Below, piece by piece: positions 18,211 through 26,921 of a stretch of 64,000 bases of DNA. This stretch comes from CAYSRJ01 sp964521865 (GTDB lineage: Bacteria; Spirochaetota; B62-G9; DRHN01). The position numbers were made by a program, and so were the translations under genes. Every line of letters starts with the position of its first letter. Positions within the stretch are counted from its first letter, which is position 1. A model generated the notes under the pieces. The model had not been told where the DNA came from. It worked only from the letters and a program-made list of their open reading frames with translations, and did no database searches. Where the stretch lies: contig CAZFTJ010000005.1 in NCBI GenBank assembly GCA_964521865.1, positions 137,237 through 201,236 on the forward strand, written 5' to 3'.

Positions 18211-20787
18211 TCAGCCGCCCGGAGGCTCAAAAGCGATCCAGCCGCCTTCTTTTTTTAAAAGCGTCCCGGCCGCATGCTCCAGCTCTATTTTCAGCACACG
18301 GTTTCGTATTTTTTGAGGAATCACATCGGGAGGCGAGCTCACATCGTCAAAACGCAGGTGCTCGACTTCACGGTGCGGCGTGTATGCTCCTGTATCATCG
18401 ATCAATTTTTTTTCCGCAAGCATGTACAGAGTATGCATGCTGCTCGCAGCTTCCTGATGCAGACTTTTTCCCGGCAGGCCGGCCAGACATTTTGCAACCT
18501 GCTCATCGGTGTATCCGCATTTTCCCGGTTCTGCACCGAGCGCTTCGAGCATCCCGACAATTCTGTGGCACTTCTCGCACTTGCCGCAGGGAAAAACCCT
18601 GTCGCCCTTTATACTCGCCATATGACATGAAACCTGATGGATCTGGAGCTCGCCGTACCTTTCAACCAGAATTTTGAGGACGAGAAGCTCGGACAGGGGC
18701 CGTGCAATCGAAAATTGCGTCATATTCCACTTCTTTTCCGAAAAATATGCGGTCAGATCGCCGTCGAAAAACCTGCTCTGATCGAAGAGCCCGTCGTAGT
18801 GCCGAATGCCCCGAAAATCCGCCCTCCGCGTCGTATCGTATTCATCGCCTATGACAAGATAGCCCGCATTCCGCTTTTTCAACAACGGCAGCGCTCCGAA
18901 CAAAAAAATCGCCACCGTCCATAACCGGATGGGGTAATCGTCGGCCCTCACCCTCGCGAAATCCCCGCGTATAAAGGGAAAATGCCTGACCATCCAGGTA
19001 AACAGACGGTCGGAGTTCGTCCATACGCGAGCGGTATTCGAAACATTCTTCCTGAAATATCTGAAGCTGTTGAGAGCGGTATACCAGTGACGGCCCGACT
19101 CGTTGATGAATATCGGGTGTGTTTCGAGCCCGATTTCATCGAGCACTGCATAGCTGAGCAGACTCTCCTTGCCTCCGCTCAAAAGAATGCCGGCCTTTTT
19201 TTCATCTCCGCTCCATTGTTTTTTGGTTCCGTAAAACGAATCTCCGGTAAAAACGATCTGTGCGTTGGTATAGGATTTCTGTTTCAATACAGGCAGTCGG
19301 GGAAACGATTTTACCAGAAACTGATTCGGTTCCAGAAACTTCTTCACATAGATCTCGCGGGCCGTTTTTTCAACCATATCCCTGATAAAACGCCTGTCCG
19401 CCTCATCGCAGGGTCCGTTAATAATTATTTTTCTGCAAAAAAGGCCGTAGTTTATTGCCGCCTGCGAACCGATCATCGTGACGAGGTTGAGCGAATCCGG
19501 ATCGTCCGGATCGAACACATCCTCCTCGTAGCGGTATATCAAATGGAACGTTTCGACAACGCCTCCCCGATGTATCGAAAATGGAATCTTGCAGCGATCG
19601 CGATCGATGGCAGCCGGTCCCACCTCAAGAGCATCGAAGACAACGAGATGATGAAGGCCCGGTTTATCCGCCGAAAAAAATTTCTGTCGATAGCTTTCAT
19701 ACCGCCTCTGCAGTTTTTGACTGAATTCCGTCAACCGGGGAATTATGCTGTCGGCTCCGGACAGCAGTACATCGGTGGTCGGCAGTCCCGTTTCGGAGGA
19801 TATTCGACGGCACACCCCGTCGATATCCTCGGGCGGAATACCCTCATGATTGATCGTTACCGCTGCGACGGATGACTCGGAAACGGCCTCAAGCGCATGG
19901 ATCTGTACATCGAGGGGATGAAGCCGGTAGCCGGGAAAACCGTCGTACTCCGTTCTGGCAGGGGCATGCTGCAAAACAACCAGTTCGGGCCTTCCGGCGG
20001 ATAGTATCTCCAGCCCTCCCGGATATGCCGGATTAAGAAGGCTCCCCTGCCCTTCGATAATGATTACATCGGGATTCTCGTCATTGTAGGCCTGCCATAC
20101 GGCATGTTCTATTTCACCGGTAATGAAATCCGAAATCAGGGCATCGAGGATCAGGCCGTAGGTGACCCCCTGCATCCATGCCGTCTGCCCGGTTCCGATC
20201 ATTTCAACGGAAAAGCCCGCCTTCTCGAACGCCTCGACGAGCAGCCAGGCCGTCGTCCTTTTCCCGATTGCGGAATCCGTTCCGAGTACCGCAATCTTCA
20301 AAGATCCGACCTCCGCTATCTTGCCCGAAAAAAAATGGAGCCTGTCGCGGGGTGGGGGTTTTCTTATATCGCGGATTCTGACGTTGTGCGTTCGGGCGAG
20401 CCGAACCATCTCTTTATCTTCCGACAGAAGGTCATGAAGGCCGCAGTCCACATTGAGCCCGTACTCAATCGCTTTTTTGACATCCTCGCGTCCGGTTCGG
20501 CTCAGCCTCCCGCCGTCGGGTGCGAGTCCGACGACAAAATGAGTTGCGGGTATTCCATACAGTGCAGCTTTGTGCACCGCTTCATGAATATCGGTATAAA
20601 TCGGAATACCGTTGGGACGTCCGTCCAGCACCTCACCGGCGTCCTTTCCGCCATACCGGGAATCAACGACGGATACGATTCTGTACCGTCTTGTCCTTCG
20701 AACAAGCCCGTGCGCGGTCTTTCCGTTCGTGGTCGCATACGCACCCTCGCAGTACACGATGGCAGAGCCTTCGGAAAACTCGGCCAT
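18211..20787 (-). CDS. Fusion of DUF1611 (DgcN-like) and PP-loop MurL-like domains, 858 aa
   Basis: Two unrelated halves are joined. Residues about 30-365 match DUF1611: an N-terminal Rossmann-like part (VVDSRYGGKDAGEVL), then a P-loop domain with GTDSAIGKRT at 169-178 and VIIIEGQGSL at 241-250. DUF1611 includes DgcN, a D-glutamate N-acetyltransferase. Residues about 380-760 look like an ATP-pyrophosphatase-type domain, with SGGKES at 537-542, IGDEYD at 646-651 and CGKCEKC at 734-740. This arrangement recalls MurL, the ATP-using epimerase of UDP-MurNAc-L-Ala-L-Glu. The MurL assignment is by recollection of motifs, not alignment. The start codon overlaps the upstream PLP gene's stop by one base (TAATG), so the two are coupled. 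Confidence 0.7.
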   Translation of the reverse strand: MAEFSEGSAIVYCEGAYATTNGKTAHGLVRRTRRYRIVSVVDSRYGGKDAGEVLDGRPNGIPIYTDIHEAVHKAALYGIPATHFVVGLAPDGGRLSRTGREDVKKAIEYGLNVDCGLHDLLSEDKEMVRLARTHNVRIRDIRKPPPRDRLHFFSGKIAEVGSLKIAVLGTDSAIGKRTTAWLLVEAFEKAGFSVEMIGTGQTAWMQGVTYGLILDALISDFITGEIEHAVWQAYNDENPDVIIIEGQGSLLNPAYPGGLEILSAGRPELVVLQHAPARTEYDGFPGYRLHPLDVQIHALEAVSESSVAAVTINHEGIPPEDIDGVCRRISSETGLPTTDVLLSGADSIIPRLTEFSQKLQRRYESYRQKFFSADKPGLHHLVVFDALEVGPAAIDRDRCKIPFSIHRGGVVETFHLIYRYEEDVFDPDDPDSLNLVTMIGSQAAINYGLFCRKIIINGPCDEADRRFIRDMVEKTAREIYVKKFLEPNQFLVKSFPRLPVLKQKSYTNAQIVFTGDSFYGTKKQWSGDEKKAGILLSGGKESLLSYAVLDEIGLETHPIFINESGRHWYTALNSFRYFRKNVSNTARVWTNSDRLFTWMVRHFPFIRGDFARVRADDYPIRLWTVAIFLFGALPLLKKRNAGYLVIGDEYDTTRRADFRGIRHYDGLFDQSRFFDGDLTAYFSEKKWNMTQFSIARPLSELLVLKILVERYGELQIHQVSCHMASIKGDRVFPCGKCEKCHRIVGMLEALGAEPGKCGYTDEQVAKCLAGLPGKSLHQEAASSMHTLYMLAEKKLIDDTGAYTPHREVEHLRFDDVSSPPDVIPQKIRNRVLKIELEHAAGTLLKKEGGWIAFEPPGG

Positions 20788-21908
20788 TATTTTCTCCCGG
20801 TCAGTATGGCGACATAGCGATCGTGCGGCATCGGATTATTTTGATGTCTGTTGATGAGCGCGATGAGCCCGGCAGTCGACGCAGGGAGCACATTCAATCC
20901 TTCCTGCTCACGAACTATCCGTGAAAAGTACATCATATTCCTGTCCGAAACAAACGATGCGAAGCCGCCGGACCTGCGAACAGCATCCAGTGCAAGATCT
21001 CCGTCTATTGAATGCCAGTTTATAAGCGGCTCGTTTATCCTGGTTTCCTGAATCCGACCGGCCTCAAGATCTTCGCACTGCGGGAGATTCTTCAAAAATG
21101 CCTGAATAATCGGATTCTTTTTGAACGAAGAACCGGCGATGATCATGGGGACCCTCGACGTTTTTCCTCTCCGGTATAAACTCACGAATCCCCTGTGAAT
21201 GCCTGCAAGCGTCGTTCCGTTCGACACCGGCACGGAAACGGCGGTGGGTGCGTCCCGGAGCTCATCGTATATCTCGTACGCAATCTCACCGTACGCCTTG
21301 AGCTGCACCGCAGTATTCTCTCCACCGGGGTTCGCATCGTAAATCTCTTCGATCCGTGCCTTTTCTTTTGAAATTTGCACGGCCTGTTCGTAATCTCCGG
21401 AAATCCGCTCTATACACGCACCGAACTTCTCTATTTCACCGATTCTTTTCGTTCGGTAGCTTGCGGGAATATATATTATACAGCGCATGCCTGCGAGATA
21501 CGAGGCCAGGGCCATGGCGACGCCGTAGTTTCCGCATGTGGCAACCGTTACCGCGTCAAAGCCTCTCCGCAATGCGTCCATAACCTGGGCAAAGGCAATG
21601 CGGTCCTTCTGTGTTCCCGTCGGGTTGCTGCCTTCGAACTTGAGATACAGCTGACGGAGCCCCACCTCCCGTTCGATATTGCGGGCACGATTCATCGCCG
21701 TATCGCCGACCTGCGACTCCACGATGTCTTCGTACGCTTCGAGCCGCAGTTCGAGAGGATATTCGGCGGAGGCCGCGACATGCTGCTGTTTTTCAATATC
21801 GGGGAGAAGCTCTGCCGTTTCCGAAATCGCCCCGTTGACCAGCACCAGGTCCGCAGATTCCATAGCTTCGTTTTCTGCGCCCCGGTTTTCTCTCTTTTCA
21901 TCATCCAT
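20787..21908 (-). CDS. Threonine-synthase-like PLP enzyme (fold type II)
   Basis: The 373-residue protein is a fold-type II PLP enzyme. NPTGTQKDR holds the presumed Schiff-base lysine, ATCGNYGVAMA the phosphate/substrate loop, and PVSNGTTLAGIHRGF the glycine-rich PLP-phosphate site. It resembles threonine synthase and relatives but is not close enough for me to name the reaction. ATG 21908 has GGAG 8 bases upstream; a GTG nine bases earlier is too close to that site. It is the first gene of the TAATG-coupled cluster leading into the DUF1611/MurL-like fusion, so it probably makes or consumes the same amino acid. Confidence 0.75.
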   Translation of the reverse strand: MDDEKRENRGAENEAMESADLVLVNGAISETAELLPDIEKQQHVAASAEYPLELRLEAYEDIVESQVGDTAMNRARNIEREVGLRQLYLKFEGSNPTGTQKDRIAFAQVMDALRRGFDAVTVATCGNYGVAMALASYLAGMRCIIYIPASYRTKRIGEIEKFGACIERISGDYEQAVQISKEKARIEEIYDANPGGENTAVQLKAYGEIAYEIYDELRDAPTAVSVPVSNGTTLAGIHRGFVSLYRRGKTSRVPMIIAGSSFKKNPIIQAFLKNLPQCEDLEAGRIQETRINEPLINWHSIDGDLALDAVRRSGGFASFVSDRNMMYFSRIVREQEGLNVLPASTAGLIALINRHQNNPMPHDRYVAILTGRK

Positions 21909-21989
21909 GAAAATCACTCCGCATGGTATTCACAAACCGGTCCACCATGTTCGGCCCCGATCTCTGTCCGCGTACCGGGCGGAGACCGC

Positions 21990-22424
21990 TCACCGGACCA
22001 CGGGCAGGTTGTTCCGCTGCCAGTTCTGAATACCGCCGATAATATTGTACACACGCCTAAAGCCGAGCTCTTCCATCATCTTGAGAGTCTGCCCGCTCCT
22101 CCCGCCGGATTTACAATAGATGACGTAGGTGTCCTCCCTGTCGAGCGCATCGAGCTTTTCCCTGAAGTTTTCGGAGTAAAAATCGATGTTCACGGCATCG
22201 ACCAGATGGCCGCTTCTATACTCATCCTCGGTACGGACATCGAGCAGCATGAAATCCGGATTATTGCCGTTCTTTTTTATAATCGTATACGCCTCGTCCG
22301 GCGTTACATCCTCCAGCATCCGGACCGGTGCCCTTCCGGCTCTCTCCTGCGTCGCGCAGCCTATTATGAAGAAGAGCGCCGACAGCGTCACTGCAACAAG
22401 GAAAAGTTTCATCATCCCACGCAT
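21990..22424 (-). CDS. Rhodanese-like lipoprotein
   Basis: Exported single-domain rhodanese, 144 residues. A signal peptide (MKLFLVAVTLSALFFIIGC) ends in a lipobox with Cys at about residue 23, so it should be anchored to a membrane. The rhodanese fold follows, with the ML(L)DVRTEDEYRSGHL landmark and the active-site loop CKSGGRSG. Substrate is unknown; such proteins often handle sulfane sulfur or thiol redox in the envelope. AGGAGG precedes the ATG by 6 bases. It is 81 bases upstream of the PLP gene on the same strand and may or may not share its transcript. Confidence 0.87.
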   Translation of the reverse strand: MRGMMKLFLVAVTLSALFFIIGCATQERAGRAPVRMLEDVTPDEAYTIIKKNGNNPDFMLLDVRTEDEYRSGHLVDAVNIDFYSENFREKLDALDREDTYVIYCKSGGRSGQTLKMMEELGFRRVYNIIGGIQNWQRNNLPVVR

Positions 22425-22472
22425 TACGAACCTCCTCGAAACAAAGTGTCTGAAATTATTGTCATGAAAATT

Positions 22473-22501
22473 AATGTAGCGTCACCGTCCGCCGGGAACA
22501 A
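22473..22501 (-). promoter_or_regulatory. Promoter for the rhodanese gene (possibly the whole cluster)
   Basis: On the minus strand TTGTTC (22501-22496) and TACATT (22478-22473) are 17 bases apart, upstream of the ATG at 22424. No other convincing promoter was found between the rhodanese gene and the PLP gene. Confidence 0.5.
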
Positions 22502-22615
22502 CACATTTTTCGTCCATTGTCAGGCAAAGAGAAAAATATGTATAGCATAATTTTCCATATATTCGAACACCACAGGCCCGACGACTGGCAAAAAAATCAG
22601 AAATGCTCCAGGCGT

Positions 22616-23596
22616 TTAGAGGAGGCTTTGGAGAAGCCCCGCCGCCTCCCGGCTGTTCTCTACCCTGAAGATGCCCTCGCGCACACGGGCGGCGTACGGA
22701 ATACCCCTGAGGTAGCGGTGAATGTGTTTCCTTACTTCCCGTACTCCCCGTATTTCACCCTTGCTCCGTACAATGAGGGCAAGATGTTCGAGCGCCTGAC
22801 GGATCCGCTGCTCGTATTCCGGAACCCCGACCTCGGGAAAATCCGGATGGGCCTTCAGCACCGCCCTTATACCTGAAAGAATCCACGGATTTCCGATGGC
22901 TGCCCTGCCGATCATTACCGCATCGCAGGCGGTCTGTTCGATCATCTTCGCCGCATCGCACGCTGTTTGTATGTCTCCGTTGCCGCACACCGGAATACCG
23001 GCCTTCTCCTTCACCAGAGCGATATACTCCCACCTGGCCCTGCCGGTGTATCTCTGTGCCGCCGTTCTCGGATGAAGGGTAATGAGCGCGGCGCCGGCCT
23101 CGCGGGCCGCATGTGCGTTTTCGACCGCAGTGATGCGGTCGTCGGAAAGGCCGAGTCTCATCTTGACCGTCACCGGAAGATCGGTTGCACTGACACAGGC
23201 TCTGATGAGAGTATAAAAACGGTCGGGGTTGTTCAAAAGCATTGCGCCTGCGCCTGTTTTGAGCACCTTATTCACGGAACAGCCGGCGTTTATATCGATG
23301 AAATCGGCGGGATACCTGCTGCAGATATGCGCTGCCTCGGCCATCGTTCCCGGATCGGATCCGAAGAGCTGTATTCCGGCGGGCCGCTGGGACCGACCGA
23401 TCTTCAGAAGGCTGAACGTCTTCGGGTTGCTTCGTACTATACCGCATGAGCTCACCATTTCGGTGCACGTCAAACCGGCGCCGAATTTCCTTCCTATGAT
23501 CCGGTATGCGGCGTCTCCGACACCTGCAAGGGGCGCAAGAAATATGTTATTTTCCGTTATTAAATTTCCTATGACTACCCTTCTCAGCAGAGACAA
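22616..23596 (-). CDS. dusB: tRNA-dihydrouridine synthase
   Basis: FMN- and NADPH-dependent enzyme reducing uridines in tRNA D-loops, 326 residues. It has the TIM-barrel N-terminus FLAPLAGVGDAAYR, the active-site cysteine in NAGCSVNK, KMRLGL, HPRTAAQRYTG (phosphate/FMN) and VMIGRAAIGNPW. I place the start at TTG 23596, four bases after the ispF stop, because AGAGGTG lies about 7 bases before it. A TTG at 23623 is possible but overlaps ispF and lacks a site. The subfamily label DusB is less certain than the function. Confidence 0.92.
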   Translation of the reverse strand: MSLLRRVVIGNLITENNIFLAPLAGVGDAAYRIIGRKFGAGLTCTEMVSSCGIVRSNPKTFSLLKIGRSQRPAGIQLFGSDPGTMAEAAHICSRYPADFIDINAGCSVNKVLKTGAGAMLLNNPDRFYTLIRACVSATDLPVTVKMRLGLSDDRITAVENAHAAREAGAALITLHPRTAAQRYTGRARWEYIALVKEKAGIPVCGNGDIQTACDAAKMIEQTACDAVMIGRAAIGNPWILSGIRAVLKAHPDFPEVGVPEYEQRIRQALEHLALIVRSKGEIRGVREVRKHIHRYLRGIPYAARVREGIFRVENSREAAGLLQSLL

Positions 23597-23600
23597 TGGT

Positions 23601-24083
23601 CTACACCTCTTCCAAACTGACAATCACCTGTGCCAGTATTCCCTCACCCCTGCCGAAGGCGGTAAGCCCTTCACCAGAGGTAAAGGTTATACCGACGTCT
23701 CCGATCCGGGTGCCCGCGAGCCGGGCTACGGATGTCTTCATCTCGGCAATCTGCTCGCGCGAAAAACGCGGCCTGGCCGCTTCTATCATGATTCCCACAT
23801 TGTGCACCCTGCACCCGGCAGCACGCACCATGTCGAGAGCCACCTTCAAGTACGCACGGCTGTCCGTAACACCCTGCCTGTAAAGCGGATCCGCATAGTA
23901 ACCGAGAGATTCTCCGCCCGTTGCCTGGCTCAGGGCGTTGAAAAAAGCGTGCAAAACGACGTCCCCGTCGGAGTGTGCCTCCAGTCCGCCCGCATCGCTT
24001 ATCCGTACTCCGCCGAGTATGAGGGGTTTGGAGAACGAGCGCTCAAACCGGTGACTGTCGCTTCCGAAACCTACGCGTACCAC
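23601..24083 (-). CDS. ispF: 2-C-methyl-D-erythritol 2,4-cyclodiphosphate synthase
   Basis: MEP-pathway enzyme cyclising CDP-ME 2-phosphate. The protein starts at GTG 24083 (MVRVGFGSDSHRF, 160 residues, the normal size), with AAGGAG 8 bases upstream and inside the end of ispD, so the genes overlap by 13 bases. The metal ligands lie in SDSHRF and the following LEAHSDGDV. The frame stays open well upstream into ispD, but that part is coding in the other frame. Confidence 0.95.
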   Translation of the reverse strand: MVRVGFGSDSHRFERSFSKPLILGGVRISDAGGLEAHSDGDVVLHAFFNALSQATGGESLGYYADPLYRQGVTDSRAYLKVALDMVRAAGCRVHNVGIMIEAARPRFSREQIAEMKTSVARLAGTRIGDVGITFTSGEGLTAFGRGEGILAQVIVSLEEV

Positions 24084-24790
24084 ACGCTCTTCTCCTTCAT
24101 TCTTCTCGTGTGTATCAATCTGGCGAGGCCGATATCCCGGGGGTAGGTTATCTTGAAGTTGTCCCGTGAGCATTCCACAAACTTGACCTTTTCATGGATC
24201 GCCTCGACGAGAGAGGTATCGTCGGTTGCCGTCAGCCCGTTCTCATACGCCGACTCAAAAGCCCTGAGCGCGATGTCGAAGCGTATAACCTGCGGTGTCT
24301 GTGCAATCCACACCTTGTTTCTGTCGGGTGTGTGGTCGATGAGCCTTCCGCCGTCGACGACCTTGATGGTATCGACAGCCCTGAACCCGAGCAGACTTGC
24401 ACCGTACTCCCGCGCAGCACGCATGCACTCATCGAGCTCCGCATGGCGCACAAAAGGATTGACCGCATTGTGTATGAGCACGTATGAATCGGGCGGAAGA
24501 TCCATGCCCTTCAATTTCTGCAGCATACTGTAGGTCGAGGCCTGCCGTGTTTCCCGGGCTTCGTCTATGAAGAGCAGTTTTTGTATGCCGTACCGGGACA
24601 CAATACTCTTCAATCTTCCGATATCCTGCTGCCGCGCGGTTACGACTATGGAATCCACCGGACCGTAATCGGAAAATGATTTCAACGTGTAATAGATAAG
24701 CGGCTTTTTGCCCATTTTTATAAAGATCTTGTTCTCCTTCGTATGCATGCGTTCGCCGTTTCCGCCCGCACAAATAATTGCTATATTCAT
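24071..24790 (-). CDS. ispD: 2-C-methyl-D-erythritol 4-phosphate cytidylyltransferase
   Basis: MEP-pathway nucleotidyltransferase making CDP-methylerythritol, 239 residues. The CTP-binding loop is IICAGGNGERMHTKENKIF, with AGGNGER in place of the common AAGxGxR, and later motifs HNAVNPFV and WIAQTPQ fit IspD. ATG 24790 is preceded by GGAAGG at 9 bases; GTG 24796 is too close. It overlaps ispF and is divergent from ispE, so the three MEP genes form one locus. Confidence 0.94.
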   Translation of the reverse strand: MNIAIICAGGNGERMHTKENKIFIKMGKKPLIYYTLKSFSDYGPVDSIVVTARQQDIGRLKSIVSRYGIQKLLFIDEARETRQASTYSMLQKLKGMDLPPDSYVLIHNAVNPFVRHAELDECMRAAREYGASLLGFRAVDTIKVVDGGRLIDHTPDRNKVWIAQTPQVIRFDIALRAFESAYENGLTATDDTSLVEAIHEKVKFVECSRDNFKITYPRDIGLARLIHTRRMKEKSVWYA

Positions 24791-24834
24791 ATGCACGTAC
24801 CTTCCGCGTTATTTCAGCTTTATGGTTTTATCCA

Positions 24835-24863
24835 TTGAAATTACGGTTCATCCGGTCTATAGC
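24835..24863 (+). promoter_or_regulatory. Promoter for ispE
   Basis: TTGAAA (24835-24840) and TATAGC (24858-24863) are 17 bases apart; transcription would begin about 25 bases before the ispE ATG. Confidence 0.5.
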
Positions 24864-24894
24864 CCGTATTTCAATGTACCAATAAACACTGCAA

Positions 24895-25782
24895 ATGGAA
24901 AACACAATTCAAAAGGCGTATGCAAAATTAAATCTCAGCCTCAACCTCTTTCCCGATCTGACGGACAGAGGCTACTTCAGGGTGTTGTTTATAAATACGC
25001 AGGCAGCCCTGTACGATGAGGTTGCAATCCGGCAAACCGGGGAAGGCATTTCCATAAACGACCCGGTTATCGAAAAGGCGGAAAACCTCGCCCTCACCGC
25101 TGCACGATTGATGGCCGGACGATATTCGTTGCCCGGCGGTCTGGGTATCGATATCCTCAAGCGCATTCCCGCCAGGGCCGGGCTCGGAGGCGGCTCTGCC
25201 GATGCGGCAGCCGTTATAAACGGCCTGTCCCTGCTCTTCGGCCTCCGCATGAGTTCTGAAAACCGATGCTCTCTTGCCCGGGAGCTCGGTATGGATGTAT
25301 GCTACTGCGTCGTCGGCGGTCTCTGCAGGGTCGAGGATTCCGGAGACAGGGTAACAAAGCTCCCGTTCTGTATGCCTGAAATCGATACTCTTATCGCAGT
25401 CCCACGGGAAACAAAACCGTCAACAGCATGGGCCTACTCCATACTGCAAAAGGATGAGCTGGGTGCAGGGCATAAAAAAGTTCCGATCCTCCTCGATGCA
25501 ATAAAAAAGAGGGATATTCCCGCCATCGCACGTAATCTTCACAACGATTTCCAGAATCCGATCGAGCAGCACTACCCGGTTACCCGTTTTGTGCGGGAAA
25601 AGATGCTCGAATCGGGAGCGCTGGGAGCACTGCTGGCAGGCTCCGGCCTTGCCGTGTTCGGCATGTTCGGTAGCCGTGCAGCCATGAACGACGCCCGAGA
25701 GGCGCTTGAAAAAGAGGGGATGCTCTGTTTTTCCACCCGTACGGTCGCATCTGAAAAGACCGCTACTCGAACAGCTTTGTGA
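24895..25782 (+). CDS. ispE: 4-diphosphocytidyl-2-C-methyl-D-erythritol kinase
   Basis: GHMP-family kinase of the MEP pathway, 295 residues. The N-terminus KAYAKLNLSLNL and the ATP loop PARAGLGGGSADAAAVI are diagnostic, and GALGALLAGSG near the C-terminus is the third GHMP motif. The ATG has only a weak ribosome-binding site. The 3' end overlaps the convergent AIR-synthase-like gene by 20 bases. It is divergent from ispD-ispF. Confidence 0.95.
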   Translation: MENTIQKAYAKLNLSLNLFPDLTDRGYFRVLFINTQAALYDEVAIRQTGEGISINDPVIEKAENLALTAARLMAGRYSLPGGLGIDILKRIPARAGLGGGSADAAAVINGLSLLFGLRMSSENRCSLARELGMDVCYCVVGGLCRVEDSGDRVTKLPFCMPEIDTLIAVPRETKPSTAWAYSILQKDELGAGHKKVPILLDAIKKRDIPAIARNLHNDFQNPIEQHYPVTRFVREKMLESGALGALLAGSGLAVFGMFGSRAAMNDAREALEKEGMLCFSTRTVASEKTATRTAL

Positions 25783-26782
25783 TCTCGTCCCTGCCCGAAG
25801 GGTGCACCTTCGTCCGTTTCCCCTTTTGTACCATGTAGACCGCTTCTCCCCTGTCCAGAAATTCACCGATCGGGGTAATAGAATCCGCTCTTCCCCGCCG
25901 CTTTGCAAAAACGGATTCAAGGGCATGTCCTTCATTCTCCGGCACGGACACAAGCAGGGCTCCTGATGCGATCAGGGACCAGGGCGACAGGTTGAAGAGA
26001 CGGCAGAGCTCTCTTGTTTCTTCAAATACGGGTACTCTGTCGATATACAGGTTCAAACCGATCCCGGACGCTGCCGCCATTTCATAGGCCCCGGCAAGCA
26101 CTCCTCCCTCCGTCGGGTCGTGCATGCCGGTTACCCGGGTGCTGCTCCTCGCACGCCGCGCATCGTCAATAACGCTTATGCCCGGTTTCTGCAAAAACCC
26201 GATGCAGTTTTCGTAAAAGCTCCTTCCGAAATGCGACTCGACCTGGTCGCGGCGTTCCCGCGCAATGATCGATGTTCCCTCGATTGCAACACCTTTTGTG
26301 ATATACAGGCGGTCTCCAGGGCGTATTCCGCCGTTTCGTATCAGCTCCCCCTTTTTCGCCTCTCCGAGCATCGTACCGGAGAGTATGGGGGATGAAAGTC
26401 CGTGGGTGATCTCGGTATGCCCCCCGATCAGTGATATGCCGAGCTCGGCACACGCCTTTCTTAAATCCGACATAATATCCTCGATCACCCGACACGTTGT
26501 TTTATGCTCGGACAAAAGCATCGTAACAAGGAACCAGCGGGGAGTCCCGCCCATAACGGCGATATCGTTGGCATTGATATTCACCGCATACCACCCGATC
26601 CTTTGGGCTGCAAAGGTTATCGGGTCGCTCTTCACAATGAGATAATGACCGCCCATGTCGATGGCTGCGGCATCTTCTCCAATGCCGGGACCCACAATCA
26701 CCCGCTTGTCGCGTATTTCAATCCTGCCGAGCAGCTTTTGTAAAAACTCGCTCTGCAGTTTGCCGGTCTGCAGGTACTCCAT
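25763..26782 (-). CDS. AIR-synthase-related protein (HypE/ThiL-like fold)
   Basis: 339-residue protein of the PurM/ThiL/HypE/SelD ATP-binding superfamily. Residues 50-60 contain VGPGIGEDAAAIDMG, typical of HypE-like proteins, then NANDIAVMGGTPRWFL and LIGGHTEIT. HypE finishes cyanide-ligand synthesis for NiFe hydrogenases, but the C-terminal cysteine tail of true HypE is absent (the end reads HPSGRDEITKLFE), and no hyp genes are near. It is therefore better called HypE-like of unknown substrate. It is divergent from mobB. Confidence 0.8.
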   Translation of the reverse strand: MEYLQTGKLQSEFLQKLLGRIEIRDKRVIVGPGIGEDAAAIDMGGHYLIVKSDPITFAAQRIGWYAVNINANDIAVMGGTPRWFLVTMLLSEHKTTCRVIEDIMSDLRKACAELGISLIGGHTEITHGLSSPILSGTMLGEAKKGELIRNGGIRPGDRLYITKGVAIEGTSIIARERRDQVESHFGRSFYENCIGFLQKPGISVIDDARRARSSTRVTGMHDPTEGGVLAGAYEMAAASGIGLNLYIDRVPVFEETRELCRLFNLSPWSLIASGALLVSVPENEGHALESVFAKRRGRADSITPIGEFLDRGEAVYMVQKGKRTKVHPSGRDEITKLFE

Positions 26783-26857
26783 GGCTTTTCTTTCCGCCTT
26801 CGGTATTGTTCGGCCGACCTGCGGCCGGCCGAAGGGGGTATTTTCGCTTGCCTTATG

Positions 26858-26892
26858 TTGCCGTCACGTAATTTTTAATGTAGTATACATTA
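26858..26892 (+). promoter_or_regulatory. Candidate promoter with overlapping operator upstream of mobB
   Basis: TTGCCG (26858-26863) and TAGTAT (26881-26886) are 17 bases apart. A perfect inverted repeat, TAATGTA-GTA-TACATTA (26876-26892), covers the -10 element and would suit a dimeric repressor. The binding protein is unknown. Confidence 0.45.
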
Positions 26893-26921
26893 CGGATGAG
26901 AACAAGTATTTTGGTGATGGA

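Noticed and set aside
25763..26782. True HypE (hydrogenase maturation)
   Set aside because: The C-terminal cysteine needed for carbamoyl transfer is absent and there are no hyp or hydrogenase genes in the window.
26655..26921. N-terminal extension of mobB
   Set aside because: It lies over the start of the divergent HypE-like gene and the promoter/operator; the P-loop N-terminus starts at 26922.
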